Assembly (NCBI RefSeq): GCF_000607165.1
Contig: NZ_JFZG01000006.1
Coordinates: forward strand, 1-64,000
Reading direction: 5' to 3'
Source of the DNA: Ralstonia pickettii
Lineage (GTDB): Bacteria > Pseudomonadota > Gammaproteobacteria > Burkholderiales > Burkholderiaceae
DNA length: 64,000 nucleotides
A program made the position numbers and the translations under genes. This document shows positions 39,957 to 49,312 of the stretch, piece after piece; within the stretch, counting starts at the first letter, position 1, and each line of letters starts with the position of its first letter. The notes under the pieces are model-generated. The model was not told the DNA's origin and did not search any database. It was given only the letters and a program-made list of their open reading frames with translations.

Positions 39957-40051
39957 TATAGACACTACGCGCACCGTTTCGGGGATTTCCGCCCGACCCA
40001 TGTGACGGCAGCGCTAAAATGATTGTTTCCCATTTCACACGCTCAACCGCC

Positions 40052-40528
40052 ATGACTGCCACCACGCTCACCCGCGAGTCCCTGCTCGAGGCCGCCGCCG
40101 CCCGCCGCGAGGCAGATCAGCTGCCTTACTTCGGCGCACTGTCGCCGCAAGAGGCTGCCGCATTGTTGGCCGCCGACCCGCAAGCGCGACTCGTGGACGT
40201 GCGCACGCGTGCCGAACTCGATTGGGTGGGCACGCCGGACATCTCCCCAAGTCAGTTCGTGCATGTGGAGTGGAATCAGTATCCAGGCGGCGTGCGCAAC
40301 GCCAACTTCCTGAGCGCGCTGGAAGCCGCCGTGCCGAAGGACGTGCCGGTGTTGTTCCTATGCCGTAGCGCCGCGCGCTCCAAGCATGCTGCAGTGGCGG
40401 CCGCGCAGGCGGGCTATGCGGCAGCGATGGATGTGCTCGAAGGTTTTGAGGGCGCCAAAGACACCGAGGGCCATCGCAAGACCGTGGAAGGCTGGTGCTT
40501 CCGGGGCCTGCCCTGGCACGGCGCCTGA
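40052..40528 (+). CDS. Rhodanese-like domain protein
   Basis: A 158-residue cytoplasmic single-domain sulfurtransferase-type protein. 'LVDVRTRAELDWVG' (about 46-59) and the active-site loop 'LFLCRSAARSKHAA' (catalytic Cys about 112) mark the rhodanese fold. The substrate is unknown. The start at 40052 is preferred because the upstream in-frame ATG at 40019 lies within a TAAAAT -10-like element (40014-40019). It is divergent from glnA. Confidence 0.85.
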   Translation: MTATTLTRESLLEAAAARREADQLPYFGALSPQEAAALLAADPQARLVDVRTRAELDWVGTPDISPSQFVHVEWNQYPGGVRNANFLSALEAAVPKDVPVLFLCRSAARSKHAAVAAAQAGYAAAMDVLEGFEGAKDTEGHRKTVEGWCFRGLPWHGA

Positions 40529-40544
40529 GGCACGCTGCTGAACG

Positions 40545-41363
40545 TCAGGACGCCGCGGGGGCGTCCGCCTCGAAGATCTCGCCGCCCAGCGCCAACGCGC
40601 CCTCTCGCAGCACCACATAGGCGCGCGTCACAGCCTCCGGTGAGCCCTTTACGCCCAAGTCGATGTGCGAGCGGGCATAACGCTCGCCGCGCGCGGCATC
40701 GCCCACGCTGGGCAGGCTGAAGACCTTCACGCCATCGAACTCGGCTTCGACGCGCTCCATCAGCGGTGTGAGCCGCGACTCCGGCAAGCCGAACACCAGG
40801 AACGAGCGCTCTTCGCGCGGCGCGCGGTGAAATTGATCGGCGTAATAAGTGTCGAGCACCCACTCCATCATCGGCCACGCCATCACCGGAAAACCCGGCA
40901 TGAAATGGTGATGCGCCACCGAGAAACCGGGGATGCGGTTGTAGCTGTTCGGGATGATGCGTGCGCCCTGCGGAAACTCGCCCATCTTGAAGCGGTGCTG
41001 GTTTTCGGGCGTGGAGATATCTGCCTTGACCGGGTCACCGTTGGCCGACTCGGAAATGCGCAACGTGATCTGCTCGCGCGCTTCCGGATGCAGCTCCAAC
41101 GGCACGCCCAGCGCAGCAGCTGCGCATTGGCGTGTGTGGTCATCGGGCGTCGCGCCGATACCGCCAGTGCAGAACACCACGTCGTCGGTGGCGAAGGTAC
41201 GCTTGAGGACGCTGGTGATGCGCGCGGGTTGATCGCCGACGTATTCCGCCCACTCCAACGCCAGGCCGCGCTCGCCGAGCACTTCGATCAGCTTGCGCAG
41301 GTGTTTGTCTTCGCGGCGACCGGAGAGAATCTCGTCGCCAATGATGATCATGCCGAAAGCCAT
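40545..41363 (-). CDS. Molybdopterin-binding (CinA N-terminal/MoCF-like) domain protein
   Basis: A 272-residue protein with the MoCF_biosynth/CinA N-terminal fold: 'IIIGDEILSGRREDKH' at the N terminus and 'VVFCTGGIGATPDDHT' at about 78-93. It lacks the C-terminal CinA nicotinamide-nucleotide amidase domain. Members are often called competence/damage-inducible protein A, but the function is not known; pyrophosphatase activity is one possibility. It lies 21 bp after the EI24 gene. Confidence 0.83.
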   Translation of the reverse strand: MAFGMIIIGDEILSGRREDKHLRKLIEVLGERGLALEWAEYVGDQPARITSVLKRTFATDDVVFCTGGIGATPDDHTRQCAAAALGVPLELHPEAREQITLRISESANGDPVKADISTPENQHRFKMGEFPQGARIIPNSYNRIPGFSVAHHHFMPGFPVMAWPMMEWVLDTYYADQFHRAPREERSFLVFGLPESRLTPLMERVEAEFDGVKVFSLPSVGDAARGERYARSHIDLGVKGSPEAVTRAYVVLREGALALGGEIFEADAPAAS

Positions 41364-41384
41364 GTCAGTTCCGATGGTTTCTGA

Positions 41385-42242
41385 TTATTCGCGAGGCAAT
41401 TCAATGGTAGTGACTTCGATCTCGCTGGCCTCGACCATGCGCGCAGGCGGCGCTTCAGCGCGAAGGCGTGTAAGCGCGCGCAAGCAGAAATGGCCGAACC
41501 ACAGTGCCGAGAAAATGAAGATCAGTACGTACAGCCAGATGACGGCGATGGCGATAATCGGGAACAGCACAATTGTCACCACCGACGACACCCACAGCAG
41601 CGTTGGCGCCGAGCCCAGCATGCCCACCGCCACGCCAATGCCCAGGAGCGGCAGCCGGTAGCGCTGCATGATTGCGCGGCGCTCTTCGGCCGTTGCGTGG
41701 TCAGCCAACGCGTCGTACGTCATCAAACGGTACGTGAGCCAACCCCACAGCAATGGGGGAATCAGTGCAAAAAACGGGGGGATCAGCCACAACGGCAGCG
41801 TGACGATCGCCACCAGAATGACCACCAGCGTGCATAGCAGCGCATGCGTCAGGCTGCCCAGCACCGACCCGCCCTTGCGACGCTCAAGCTGCGGATAGCT
41901 GCGATCAAGAAAACGCATGACCACCGGCACCGACGCCACGCTCACCAGCACGAGAATCGACACGACAATCACCGGCACCAGCAAGGTGATCACCAGCAAC
42001 GGCGCAATGGCCGACCACAACCCGGCCATGCCGATGGCGTTGAGGCCGCTCTTGATCCAGCCCATGAAGGCCCAGCCTTCCACGGCGTTGCGGGCCATGC
42101 CGTTCATGGCATCCCAGCCGAAATACAGCACTCCGCCCCAGACCACCACGGCCACGACGAAAGGCAGCACCGTCAGGAACAGCATGCGCGGATGCAGTTG
42201 CGAGAGCAGCGCGCGGCCAAATGAGCGAATCAGGTCGTTCAT
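41385..42242 (-). CDS. EI24/CysZ-like membrane protein
   Basis: A 285-residue protein with about four to six hydrophobic segments, including long re-entrant stretches like those of CysZ sulfate permease ('LFLTVLPFVVAVVVWGGVLY', 'LVVILVAIVTLPLWLIPPFF'), and 'PLLWGWLTYRLMTYDALA', typical of EI24-domain proteins. The transported substrate is not shown by the sequence, and no cysteine biosynthesis gene is adjacent. Same strand as its neighbours on both sides. Confidence 0.8.
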   Translation of the reverse strand: MNDLIRSFGRALLSQLHPRMLFLTVLPFVVAVVVWGGVLYFGWDAMNGMARNAVEGWAFMGWIKSGLNAIGMAGLWSAIAPLLVITLLVPVIVVSILVLVSVASVPVVMRFLDRSYPQLERRKGGSVLGSLTHALLCTLVVILVAIVTLPLWLIPPFFALIPPLLWGWLTYRLMTYDALADHATAEERRAIMQRYRLPLLGIGVAVGMLGSAPTLLWVSSVVTIVLFPIIAIAVIWLYVLIFIFSALWFGHFCLRALTRLRAEAPPARMVEASEIEVTTIELPRE

Positions 42243-42319
42243 GCAGAAATCGGGAAATCAGGGAGCGAACAGCCTAGCACAGCGTGCAGAAATGACGCAG
42301 GCGCCGCCGCGCGAGAGTT

Positions 42320-43294
42320 TTATGCCCGGCCGAACAGGCGCTTGAGGCCGAGCCACTGCTGACGCAGCACGCCGCGCCCGTAGTCGCGCGAGCGCCCTTG
42401 CGGTGCGGGAAGTTGATCGCGGATGCCGGTGACGTGGTACTCCGGCGAGAAGATGGCGGTGCCGAACAGCATGTCCCACCAGGGGAACAGCACGCCAAAA
42501 TTGCAGCCGCCCAGCACGCCAGGCTTGCCCGGCACCTCGTGCCCCAGCCCAATGGCGTGATGCAGCCGATGAAAGCGCGGCGAGATCAGCAGCCGGTCGC
42601 CGAGCCAGCCGAAATGCAGCCGCACGTTGGCGTGCTGCAAGCTTTGCAGCAACTGCGAAATGGCGACCAGCAGCACATACTGCGAGGGTTCCACCCCAAT
42701 GACCAGCGCTGCGACGGCAAACACCGCGCCGCGCAGCACATCGTCAAGGATGTGGTTGCGGTCATCGGACCAGAGCGTCATCTGCTGCTGGCTGTGATGC
42801 AGCGAATGCAGGTTCCACCACCAGTGGAACTTGTGTGAAAAACGGTGATACCAGTAGTCGAGCAAGTCGAACAACACCAGATAAATCAAAAAGCTGACAA
42901 CGGAAACTGACGTGACGCCCGGCCACCAGTCTTCCACATTCAGATGCGCCCAGCCCCAGAACCGCAGCTTGCCGTCGAGGTGGTCGATCAGCGGCTGCAG
43001 CGTGAAGAACAGCAGCAGCGGAAAGAATCCCAGGCGGTGGAACAGCGTGTAGAAAATGTCGGCACGCACAGCCTTGCGGTCTTGTACCGGTTCCACCGGG
43101 CGCCAGCGCTCCAGCGGGCGGAAGATCAATAGCAGCACTGCAATCTGCACCAGCCCCATCAGCAGCCATTCAGTGCCGGGGTAGGCATCTTCGACGTAAC
43201 CACCCAGGCCGACCGCGTAAGTGATCGGCATCACGACGTGCTGAAACAGTACGTCCTGCGCTTGCGTGAAGGTGTCGGCGATCCAGTCAAACAT
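42320..43294 (-). CDS. Fatty acid hydroxylase/sterol desaturase family membrane protein
   Basis: A 324-residue membrane protein with about four helices and the diiron histidine motifs of the family: 'HRFSH' (about 149-153), 'HSLHHS' (about 163-168) and 'RFHRLHH' (about 240-246). It likely hydroxylates or desaturates a membrane lipid. The substrate is unknown. The start at 43294 is one base after the deacetylase stop, indicating translational coupling; the longer frame would overlap that gene. Confidence 0.87.
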   Translation of the reverse strand: MFDWIADTFTQAQDVLFQHVVMPITYAVGLGGYVEDAYPGTEWLLMGLVQIAVLLLIFRPLERWRPVEPVQDRKAVRADIFYTLFHRLGFFPLLLFFTLQPLIDHLDGKLRFWGWAHLNVEDWWPGVTSVSVVSFLIYLVLFDLLDYWYHRFSHKFHWWWNLHSLHHSQQQMTLWSDDRNHILDDVLRGAVFAVAALVIGVEPSQYVLLVAISQLLQSLQHANVRLHFGWLGDRLLISPRFHRLHHAIGLGHEVPGKPGVLGGCNFGVLFPWWDMLFGTAIFSPEYHVTGIRDQLPAPQGRSRDYGRGVLRQQWLGLKRLFGRA

Positions 43295-43295
43295 G

Positions 43296-44126
43296 TCAGC
43301 GGGCCGCCGCGTGTGCCGGGTGAGCAGCAAACCAGGCTTGGTACTGCGGATGATCGCGCAGCGTGGCGAAGCAGAAACCCTTGTGCTCCAGGCCGGTGAT
43401 CAGCGGCTCCAGATCCGCTGGTGCCCACGGATCCTTGCGCGACCAGATGCCCAGATGCGCCATGGTGATGTCGCCATCGCGCAAGTTGGACAGGGCCTTC
43501 TGTAGCAACGCGTCGTTCGGATAGCGCTCGGACGGCAACTCATCGCCCAGGAAACCGGCAGGCGCCCACGCGACGTGGGCAAACCCGCATTGCTTGGCCC
43601 AGGCCTCGGTCGTCGCCGAAAGGTGACCGCCCGGCGCGCGCCACAGCGGGTCCATCGGCTGACCAGTCATGGCTTTGAAGCGCTCGGCGCTGTGTTTCAG
43701 TTCCGCACAGAATTCAGGCTCGCTCCACACGACGTTGCGGCCGCCCTGCTCGCCAAACTGCGGGCGGAAGCGGACCTTGCCCGCACCCGCCTCGCCCTTG
43801 TAGTAGACGTGATCGAAGGTGTGCGTACCGAAGGCGTGGCCGTCGGCAGCGAGCGATTTCCAATAAGGCGCCCAGCCGTCATCCAGCGTGCTGTCGCCGT
43901 GGATGGTCTTCTCGTTGGCGAGGAAGAACGTAGCGTGGATGCGATGGCGGCGCAGCGTGTCGGCAATCAACTGCGCCTGGCTCATGCTACCGGTGTCGAA
44001 CGTCAGGTAGACGGTGCCCTTGCACGCACCTGCATTCACACCACCGGGCGCAGCCGTGGCCAACGCGCACAGCCCCAGCGCCGCCGTGGCAGCGGCCGTA
44101 CGTAACATCGACAGGCCGGATTTCAT
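43296..44126 (-). CDS. Secreted polysaccharide deacetylase-like protein with variant metal site
   Basis: A 276-residue NodB-domain protein with a signal peptide (about 1-26). Motif 1 reads TFDTG in place of TFDDG, so the usual second Asp, a metal ligand, is Thr. Motif 2 'GTHTFDH' keeps both His, motif 3 'WRAPGGH' keeps Arg, and 'MAHLGIW' keeps the late His. It may be a specialised or weakened deacetylase of an exported glycan. The start at 44126 is 11 bases after the beta-propeller gene's stop; the much longer open frame upstream is antisense-free read-through of that gene in another frame. Confidence 0.82.
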   Translation of the reverse strand: MKSGLSMLRTAAATAALGLCALATAAPGGVNAGACKGTVYLTFDTGSMSQAQLIADTLRRHRIHATFFLANEKTIHGDSTLDDGWAPYWKSLAADGHAFGTHTFDHVYYKGEAGAGKVRFRPQFGEQGGRNVVWSEPEFCAELKHSAERFKAMTGQPMDPLWRAPGGHLSATTEAWAKQCGFAHVAWAPAGFLGDELPSERYPNDALLQKALSNLRDGDITMAHLGIWSRKDPWAPADLEPLITGLEHKGFCFATLRDHPQYQAWFAAHPAHAAAR

Positions 44127-44137
44127 GGTAGTGATGC

Positions 44138-45133
44138 TCAAATCAGTGGAGCACGCGTGCGGAAGTAAATGCCGTGCGGCGAGCGCCCGACCTTGATCTC
44201 TTCCACGACCTTGCGGCTTGCCACGTCGACGATCGCCACGCGTTTGGCCCAGCGGCAGGTCACCCAAAGTTGCTTGCCGTCGGCGGTCAATTCCATGTCG
44301 TCGGGGCCAGGCGGCAGGCCGGTGATGTCGCCCACCTTGGTCAGCGTTTGCTGATCGATGATGCTGATCGTGCCCGACACGCGGTTCGACAGGAACAAGT
44401 GGCGCTTGTCGCCCAGCGCGCGGAAGTTGTGCGCGCCCTTGCCGGTCGGGATGCGCTTGACGCTGGTGCGGTTGTGCCAGTCGATCACTTCGACGTAATC
44501 GGCGCCGGTCATGCCAACCAGCAGGTATTTCTGATCGGTCGTGACCCACACCCCGGCCGGTGCGGAGCCAATGGTCATGCGCCACATCACGGTCTGCGTG
44601 GGCAGGTCGATGGCCATCACCTCGTTGGAATCCTGCAGGGTGATGAACGCGATCTTGCTGTCAGCGGTAAAAGCAATGTGGCTGGGCGTCTTGGCCGCAG
44701 GCACTTGCTTGGCGATGGTCAGCGCGTGACCGTCCCAGCGGTAAATATCAATGCGGTCCAGCCGGTTGCCGGTGGTCAGGAACCACTTCTGGTCCGGCGA
44801 GAAGCCGATCTGATAAGGATCGTCGATGCGCGGCACACGCTGCTGAATCTTGCCGGTCACGGGATCGAGGAACACCAGTTCGTTGCCGACCGCGTTGGCG
44901 ACGATCAACGATTTTTCGTCCGGCGTGGCAATCAGGTGGTGCGGCTCCTTGCCGATGGGGAACGTCTCCAGCACCTTGCGGGTGTCCTTGTCGATCAAAG
45001 AGACGCTTGCGTCGCCCGAGTTGAGCACGGTGACGACTTCGGCACGCGCCGCATGCGCTGCCATCAGAGCAGCAGCCGACAGAACAAGCGTGGAAAACCA
45101 ACGGGAGGCAAACGAGGCGCGCAAGGCAGACAT
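44138..45133 (-). CDS. Secreted YncE-like beta-propeller protein
   Basis: A 331-residue exported protein: signal peptide (about 1-31, ending ARA), then about six to seven 40-45-residue repeats of the YVTN/YncE type ('SVSLIDKDTRKVLETFPIG', 'MAIDLPTQTVMWRMTIG', 'VAIVDVASRKVVEEIKVG'). Such propellers bind proteins, DNA or cofactors; no catalytic residues can be named. An ATG 15 codons upstream would place extra residues before the signal peptide. First gene of a three-gene group with a deacetylase and a lipid hydroxylase. Confidence 0.83.
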   Translation of the reverse strand: MSALRASFASRWFSTLVLSAAALMAAHAARAEVVTVLNSGDASVSLIDKDTRKVLETFPIGKEPHHLIATPDEKSLIVANAVGNELVFLDPVTGKIQQRVPRIDDPYQIGFSPDQKWFLTTGNRLDRIDIYRWDGHALTIAKQVPAAKTPSHIAFTADSKIAFITLQDSNEVMAIDLPTQTVMWRMTIGSAPAGVWVTTDQKYLLVGMTGADYVEVIDWHNRTSVKRIPTGKGAHNFRALGDKRHLFLSNRVSGTISIIDQQTLTKVGDITGLPPGPDDMELTADGKQLWVTCRWAKRVAIVDVASRKVVEEIKVGRSPHGIYFRTRAPLI

Positions 45134-45201
45134 ATCGAGAAGATTCAGCAACTTAGCCAACCATTTTAACGCTCGCATTTACGCCGTCGCTGACACAAAT
45201 C

Positions 45202-45233
45202 AAAAAAAGAAAACGGGAACTTTCCGCGCTCCC
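45202..45233 (-). terminator. Weak terminator-like element after hrpA
   Basis: On the minus strand a short 4-bp stem (plus 45230-45233 with 45215-45218) is followed by CG, TTTTC and seven T's. The stem is weak. A stronger inverted repeat (TGCAGC/GCTGCA) overlaps the hrpA stop just before it. Confidence 0.35.
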
Positions 45234-45248
45234 AACAATGCATTGCAG

Positions 45249-48200
45249 CTATCGCTGCATTGATTCCCACACCTTCTGCAACCGCTTGACCGACATCGGC
45301 ACCGGCGTGCGCAACTCCTGCGCAAACAGGGCGATGCGCAACTCCTCCAGCATCCAGCGGAATTCCTCCATGCGTGGATCATTGCCGCCCTGCCCTTGCA
45401 CGCGCAGGGCCTTTTCCGCGCGTTGGTATTGCTGGACGAGCGGCGCCATCTCCTGCATGCGCTGGGTGTCACGCGTCGGGTCAGCCTTGAGCTTGTCGAT
45501 GCGCAGCGCGATGCCCTTCAGGTAACGCGGAAAGTGCGTCAACTGCGCGTACGGCGTCGCCTCGATAAAGCGCTTGTGCATCAGCGTCTTGAGCTGCGCG
45601 TCGATATCGGCGGTGGCGGCGGCAAACGGCTTGGCAATCTGCAGCTTGCGCGGCAGTTGCGCATATTCGGCCAGGATGGCGCCCACCAGCCGCGCGATCT
45701 CCTGCGCCAGCAACGTCAGGCGCGCGCGGCTTTCGTCCTTGCGGGCACCGAAGCTGGCGTCATCGGTCGGCAGCGGGTCTTGCAGGCAGGCGCGCTCCAG
45801 CGTGGCATCCAGGATCTGGTCGCGCAGATCGTCCTGCGTGCCCAGGTTCATGAACTGGATTGCCATCTGCGACAGGCCCGGGATGTTCTTTTCCAGATAC
45901 TTCAACGGCTCGCGCAGTTGGATTGCGAACAACCGCCGCAAGCCTAGGCGATGGATGCGCGTGGCTTCGGCCGGATCATCGAAGACTTCCACATCGCAGT
46001 GGTCACCCGCATCGACGAGCGCGGGATAGCCGAACAGCGTCTGGCTGCCTTTGCGAACTTCCAGCAGCTCCGGCAGCTCGCCGAAATTCCAGGTGGTCAG
46101 GCCCGAGTACAGCGCGGCGTTTGCCGGAGCTTCAGACTTGCCTGACTTGCCGGGCTTGGCGCCCTCGTTCTGTGCTCCAGCCACGGCAGCGTCCTGCGCG
46201 GCGATCGACTGGAATGTCTGCTGCGCGCGTCCGCCAAGTTCCGCCCGCAACTGGGCCAGATTGCGGCCCATGTCGAGCTGGCGGCCGTGCTCGTCGATCA
46301 CTTTGAAATTCATGAAGTGATGCGCGGGCAGCGTTTCGAGCTTGAAGTCGGCGCGCTTGAGCGCAATGCCGGTCTGCTCGCGCACGTCGGCGATCAAGCG
46401 GTCGAGCAGCTCGCCATCCCCCAACCGCACGCGCAAGACGAATCCGGCGGCGTAATCCGGCAGCGGCACGCAATGGCGGCGCAGCTTTTGCGGCAGGCTT
46501 TTCAGGAGCAGATGCACCTTCTCCTTGAGCATGCCCGGCACCAGCCATTCGGTGCGTTGCGCGGGCACCTGGTTGAGCGCGTACAGCGGCACCGTGAGCG
46601 TTACGCCGTCACGCGGGCTGCCGGGCTCGAAGTGGTACGTCAGCCCCATGTCGATGCCGGCAATCGGCAGCACCTTCGGGAATAGGTCGGTCGTGATGCC
46701 AGCCGCTTCGTGCCGCATCAGGTCATCGCGATTCAGGTACAGGAGCTTCTGGCCACTCTTGCCGCTTGCGTTGGCGGCTTCGGCGTACCAGCGCTCGAAC
46801 GAGACAGTGTTGTAGATGTCCGTCGGAATCTGACTGTCGTAGAAGGCGTAGATCAGCTCGTCGTCCACCAGCACGTCTTGCCGACGTGACTTGTGCTCGA
46901 GGTTTTCGATCTCGCGCACCAGGCGCTGGTTGTGCGTGAAGAACGGCAGGCGCGTTTCGAATTCGCCATCGACCAGTGCGCGGCGGATGAACATCTCGCG
47001 CGCTTCCTTCGGCTGCATTGGTCCAAAGTGCACGCGGCGCTGCTGATAGATCGGCAGGCCGTACAGCGTGCCGCGCTCGAAGGCCATTACCTGGCCGGCC
47101 TTCTTTTCCCAATGCGGATCGCTCCACGACACCTTCAACAGGTGCGCCCCGACCTTCTCCACCCATTCCGGCTCGATGCGTGCCAGCGTGCGGCCGAACA
47201 GGCGGCTGGTTTCGATCAGCTCGCCACCAACGACCCACTTGCCCGCCTTGCGCGCAATGACCGAACCCGGCCACAGGAAGAACTTGATGCCGCGCGCGCC
47301 GAGGTATTCACGGCCTTTCCCGTCCGCCTCCTCGATGCGCACACCGATGTTGCCGAGCAAGCCCGTCAGCAGCGCCAGGTGCAACTGCTCATAGGTCGGA
47401 TCGGAGTCATTGAGCTTCCAGCCCTGCTCCGCCACCGTGGTGTGCAGTTGCGAATGCACGTCGCGCCACTCACGCAGCCGCACATGCGACAGGAAATGCG
47501 TGCGGCACTGGTCTTGCAGCTGCTTGTTCGACTTCTTGTGCGCGACGGCCTCTTCAAACCACTTCCACAGCTTCACCCAGCCAAGGAACTCCGATTTCTC
47601 ATCGGCGAACTGGCGATGCGCCTGATCCGCCTGCTGCTGCAGTTCTTGCGGGCGCTCGCGTGGGTCTTGCACGGACAAGGCGCTCGCGATGATCAGCATC
47701 TCGCGCAGGCACTGGTGGTCGCGGCCGGCCAGGATCATCCGCGCCACGCGCGGGTCCAGCGGCAGCCGGGCAACCTGCTTGCCCAGCGGGGTCAGCGCGT
47801 TTTCATCGTCGACGGCACCGAGTTCTTGCAGGAGTTGGTAGCCGTCGGCAATCGCACGGCCCAGCGGCGGCTCGATGAAGGGAAACTGTTCGACGTCCGT
47901 CAGCCGCAGCGCCTTCATACGCAAAATGACGGCGGCCAGCGACGAACGCAGGATTTCCGGATCGGTAAAACGCGCCCGCGCAATGAAATCCGCTTCTTCA
48001 TACAAGCGGATGCAAACGCCATCGGCCACCCGGCCGCATCGACCGGCACGCTGGTTGGCCGCGGCTTGCGACACCGGTTCGATCTGCAGTTGCTCGACCT
48101 TGTTGCGATACGAATAGCGCTTGACGCGCGCCAGCCCCGTATCGACCACGTAGCGAATGCCCGGCACCGTCAGCGAGGTCTCGGCCACGTTCGTCGCCAG

Positions 48201-49241
48201 CACGAGGCGCCGCGCGTTGGACGGCCGGAACACACGCTCCTGCTCCTGCACCGACAGGCGCGCAAACAGCGGCAGGATCTCGGTATGCGCTGGATGGTGC
48301 TTGCGCAGCGCCTCGGCCGCCTCGCGAATCTCGCGCTCGCCCGGCAGGAAGATCAGCACGTCGCCCGAGCCTTCGCGGGCAAGCTCATCCACCGCATCGA
48401 CGAGCGCTTCGTAGAGATCGCGCTCCTTGTCCTTGTCGTCGCGCTGAATCGGGCGGTAGCGCACCTCGACCGGATACAACCGGCCGCTGACCTCGATAAC
48501 GGGCGCTGGTCCCTTGGGGCCCGCGAAGTGCTCGGCAAACCGCTGCGCATCGATGGTCGCCGAGGTAATGATCACCTTCAGGTCGGGCCGGCGCGGCAGA
48601 AGCTGTTTGAGATAGCCGATCAGGAAATCGATGTTGAGGCTGCGTTCGTGCGCCTCGTCGATGATGATCGTGTCGTAGGCGCGCAGCAGCGGATCGTTCT
48701 GCGTCTCAGCCAGCAAAATGCCGTCGGTCATCAGCTTGACCGACGCACCAGCCGACAGCGTGTCGTTGAAGCGCACCTGAAAGCCCACGTGCTCGCCCAC
48801 CGGCGTGCCGATTTCCTGCGCGATGCGCTTGGCCGTAGACGTTGCTGCAATCCGGCGTGGCTGCGTATGGCCGATCAGCCCGGTGCCGCCCGCGCCAATG
48901 CCTCGCCCGATCGACAGGCAGATCTTCGGCAACTGCGTGGTCTTGCCCGAGCCGGTCTCGCCCGAGACGATCACCACCTGGTTGGCGGCGATGGCCTGGG
49001 CGATCTCGTCGCGCCGGGCCGACACGGGCAGCGCTTCGGGAAACGTGATCGGCGGGACGCGGTTGGCCCGTGCGCGGCGCGCCTCCAGCGCCGCGGCGAG
49101 TTCTTCCGGCGTGGGCTTTGGGCGGCGCTGCGGACGACCATTGCCTTCGGGCTTGCGCTCGGGCGGCGGCGTGTCTTTCGGCGATTTCGGGGAAGGCGCC
49201 GCCGGGCGTGGCCGGGGCGGCTGAGCGTGGGAATCTGACAT
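45249..49241 (-). CDS. hrpA: ATP-dependent RNA helicase HrpA
   Basis: DEAH-box helicase linked in E. coli to mRNA processing and rescue of stalled ribosomes. The 1330-residue product is the usual HrpA size: a Pro/Lys/Arg-rich N-terminal tail (about 1-50), RecA-like domains with 'GETGSGKTTQLPK' and DEAH ('IIIDEAHERS'), 'TNVAETSLTVPGIRYVVDTG', the HA2/OB region and the long C-terminal HrpA-specific domain. The promoter region is shared with divergent argA. Confidence 0.97.
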   Translation of the reverse strand: MSDSHAQPPRPRPAAPSPKSPKDTPPPERKPEGNGRPQRRPKPTPEELAAALEARRARANRVPPITFPEALPVSARRDEIAQAIAANQVVIVSGETGSGKTTQLPKICLSIGRGIGAGGTGLIGHTQPRRIAATSTAKRIAQEIGTPVGEHVGFQVRFNDTLSAGASVKLMTDGILLAETQNDPLLRAYDTIIIDEAHERSLNIDFLIGYLKQLLPRRPDLKVIITSATIDAQRFAEHFAGPKGPAPVIEVSGRLYPVEVRYRPIQRDDKDKERDLYEALVDAVDELAREGSGDVLIFLPGEREIREAAEALRKHHPAHTEILPLFARLSVQEQERVFRPSNARRLVLATNVAETSLTVPGIRYVVDTGLARVKRYSYRNKVEQLQIEPVSQAAANQRAGRCGRVADGVCIRLYEEADFIARARFTDPEILRSSLAAVILRMKALRLTDVEQFPFIEPPLGRAIADGYQLLQELGAVDDENALTPLGKQVARLPLDPRVARMILAGRDHQCLREMLIIASALSVQDPRERPQELQQQADQAHRQFADEKSEFLGWVKLWKWFEEAVAHKKSNKQLQDQCRTHFLSHVRLREWRDVHSQLHTTVAEQGWKLNDSDPTYEQLHLALLTGLLGNIGVRIEEADGKGREYLGARGIKFFLWPGSVIARKAGKWVVGGELIETSRLFGRTLARIEPEWVEKVGAHLLKVSWSDPHWEKKAGQVMAFERGTLYGLPIYQQRRVHFGPMQPKEAREMFIRRALVDGEFETRLPFFTHNQRLVREIENLEHKSRRQDVLVDDELIYAFYDSQIPTDIYNTVSFERWYAEAANASGKSGQKLLYLNRDDLMRHEAAGITTDLFPKVLPIAGIDMGLTYHFEPGSPRDGVTLTVPLYALNQVPAQRTEWLVPGMLKEKVHLLLKSLPQKLRRHCVPLPDYAAGFVLRVRLGDGELLDRLIADVREQTGIALKRADFKLETLPAHHFMNFKVIDEHGRQLDMGRNLAQLRAELGGRAQQTFQSIAAQDAAVAGAQNEGAKPGKSGKSEAPANAALYSGLTTWNFGELPELLEVRKGSQTLFGYPALVDAGDHCDVEVFDDPAEATRIHRLGLRRLFAIQLREPLKYLEKNIPGLSQMAIQFMNLGTQDDLRDQILDATLERACLQDPLPTDDASFGARKDESRARLTLLAQEIARLVGAILAEYAQLPRKLQIAKPFAAATADIDAQLKTLMHKRFIEATPYAQLTHFPRYLKGIALRIDKLKADPTRDTQRMQEMAPLVQQYQRAEKALRVQGQGGNDPRMEEFRWMLEELRIALFAQELRTPVPMSVKRLQKVWESMQR

Positions 49242-49247
49242 CGGGCG

Positions 49248-49259
49248 GGATTATAATCC
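49248..49259. promoter_or_regulatory. Palindromic -10 element between hrpA and argA
   Basis: GGATTATAATCC is a perfect 12-bp palindrome that contains TATAAT on both strands (plus 49252-49257; minus at 49250-49255). It could start transcription both ways: near 49264 for argA and near 49243 for hrpA, the latter almost leaderless. No good -35 is visible for either direction. Confidence 0.35.
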
Positions 49260-49312
49260 GCGCATCTTTCCTACGCCGGCCCGCGCCCCGTGCCGCTTTT
49301 CCTCCTCCGCCC

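Noticed and set aside
44127-44585. A 153-residue N-terminal extension of the deacetylase
   Set aside because: It is read inside the beta-propeller gene in a different frame, and the true protein has a clear signal peptide starting at 44126.
46893-49238. A 781-residue open frame on the plus strand
   Set aside because: Antisense to hrpA. It has no start signals or known domain.
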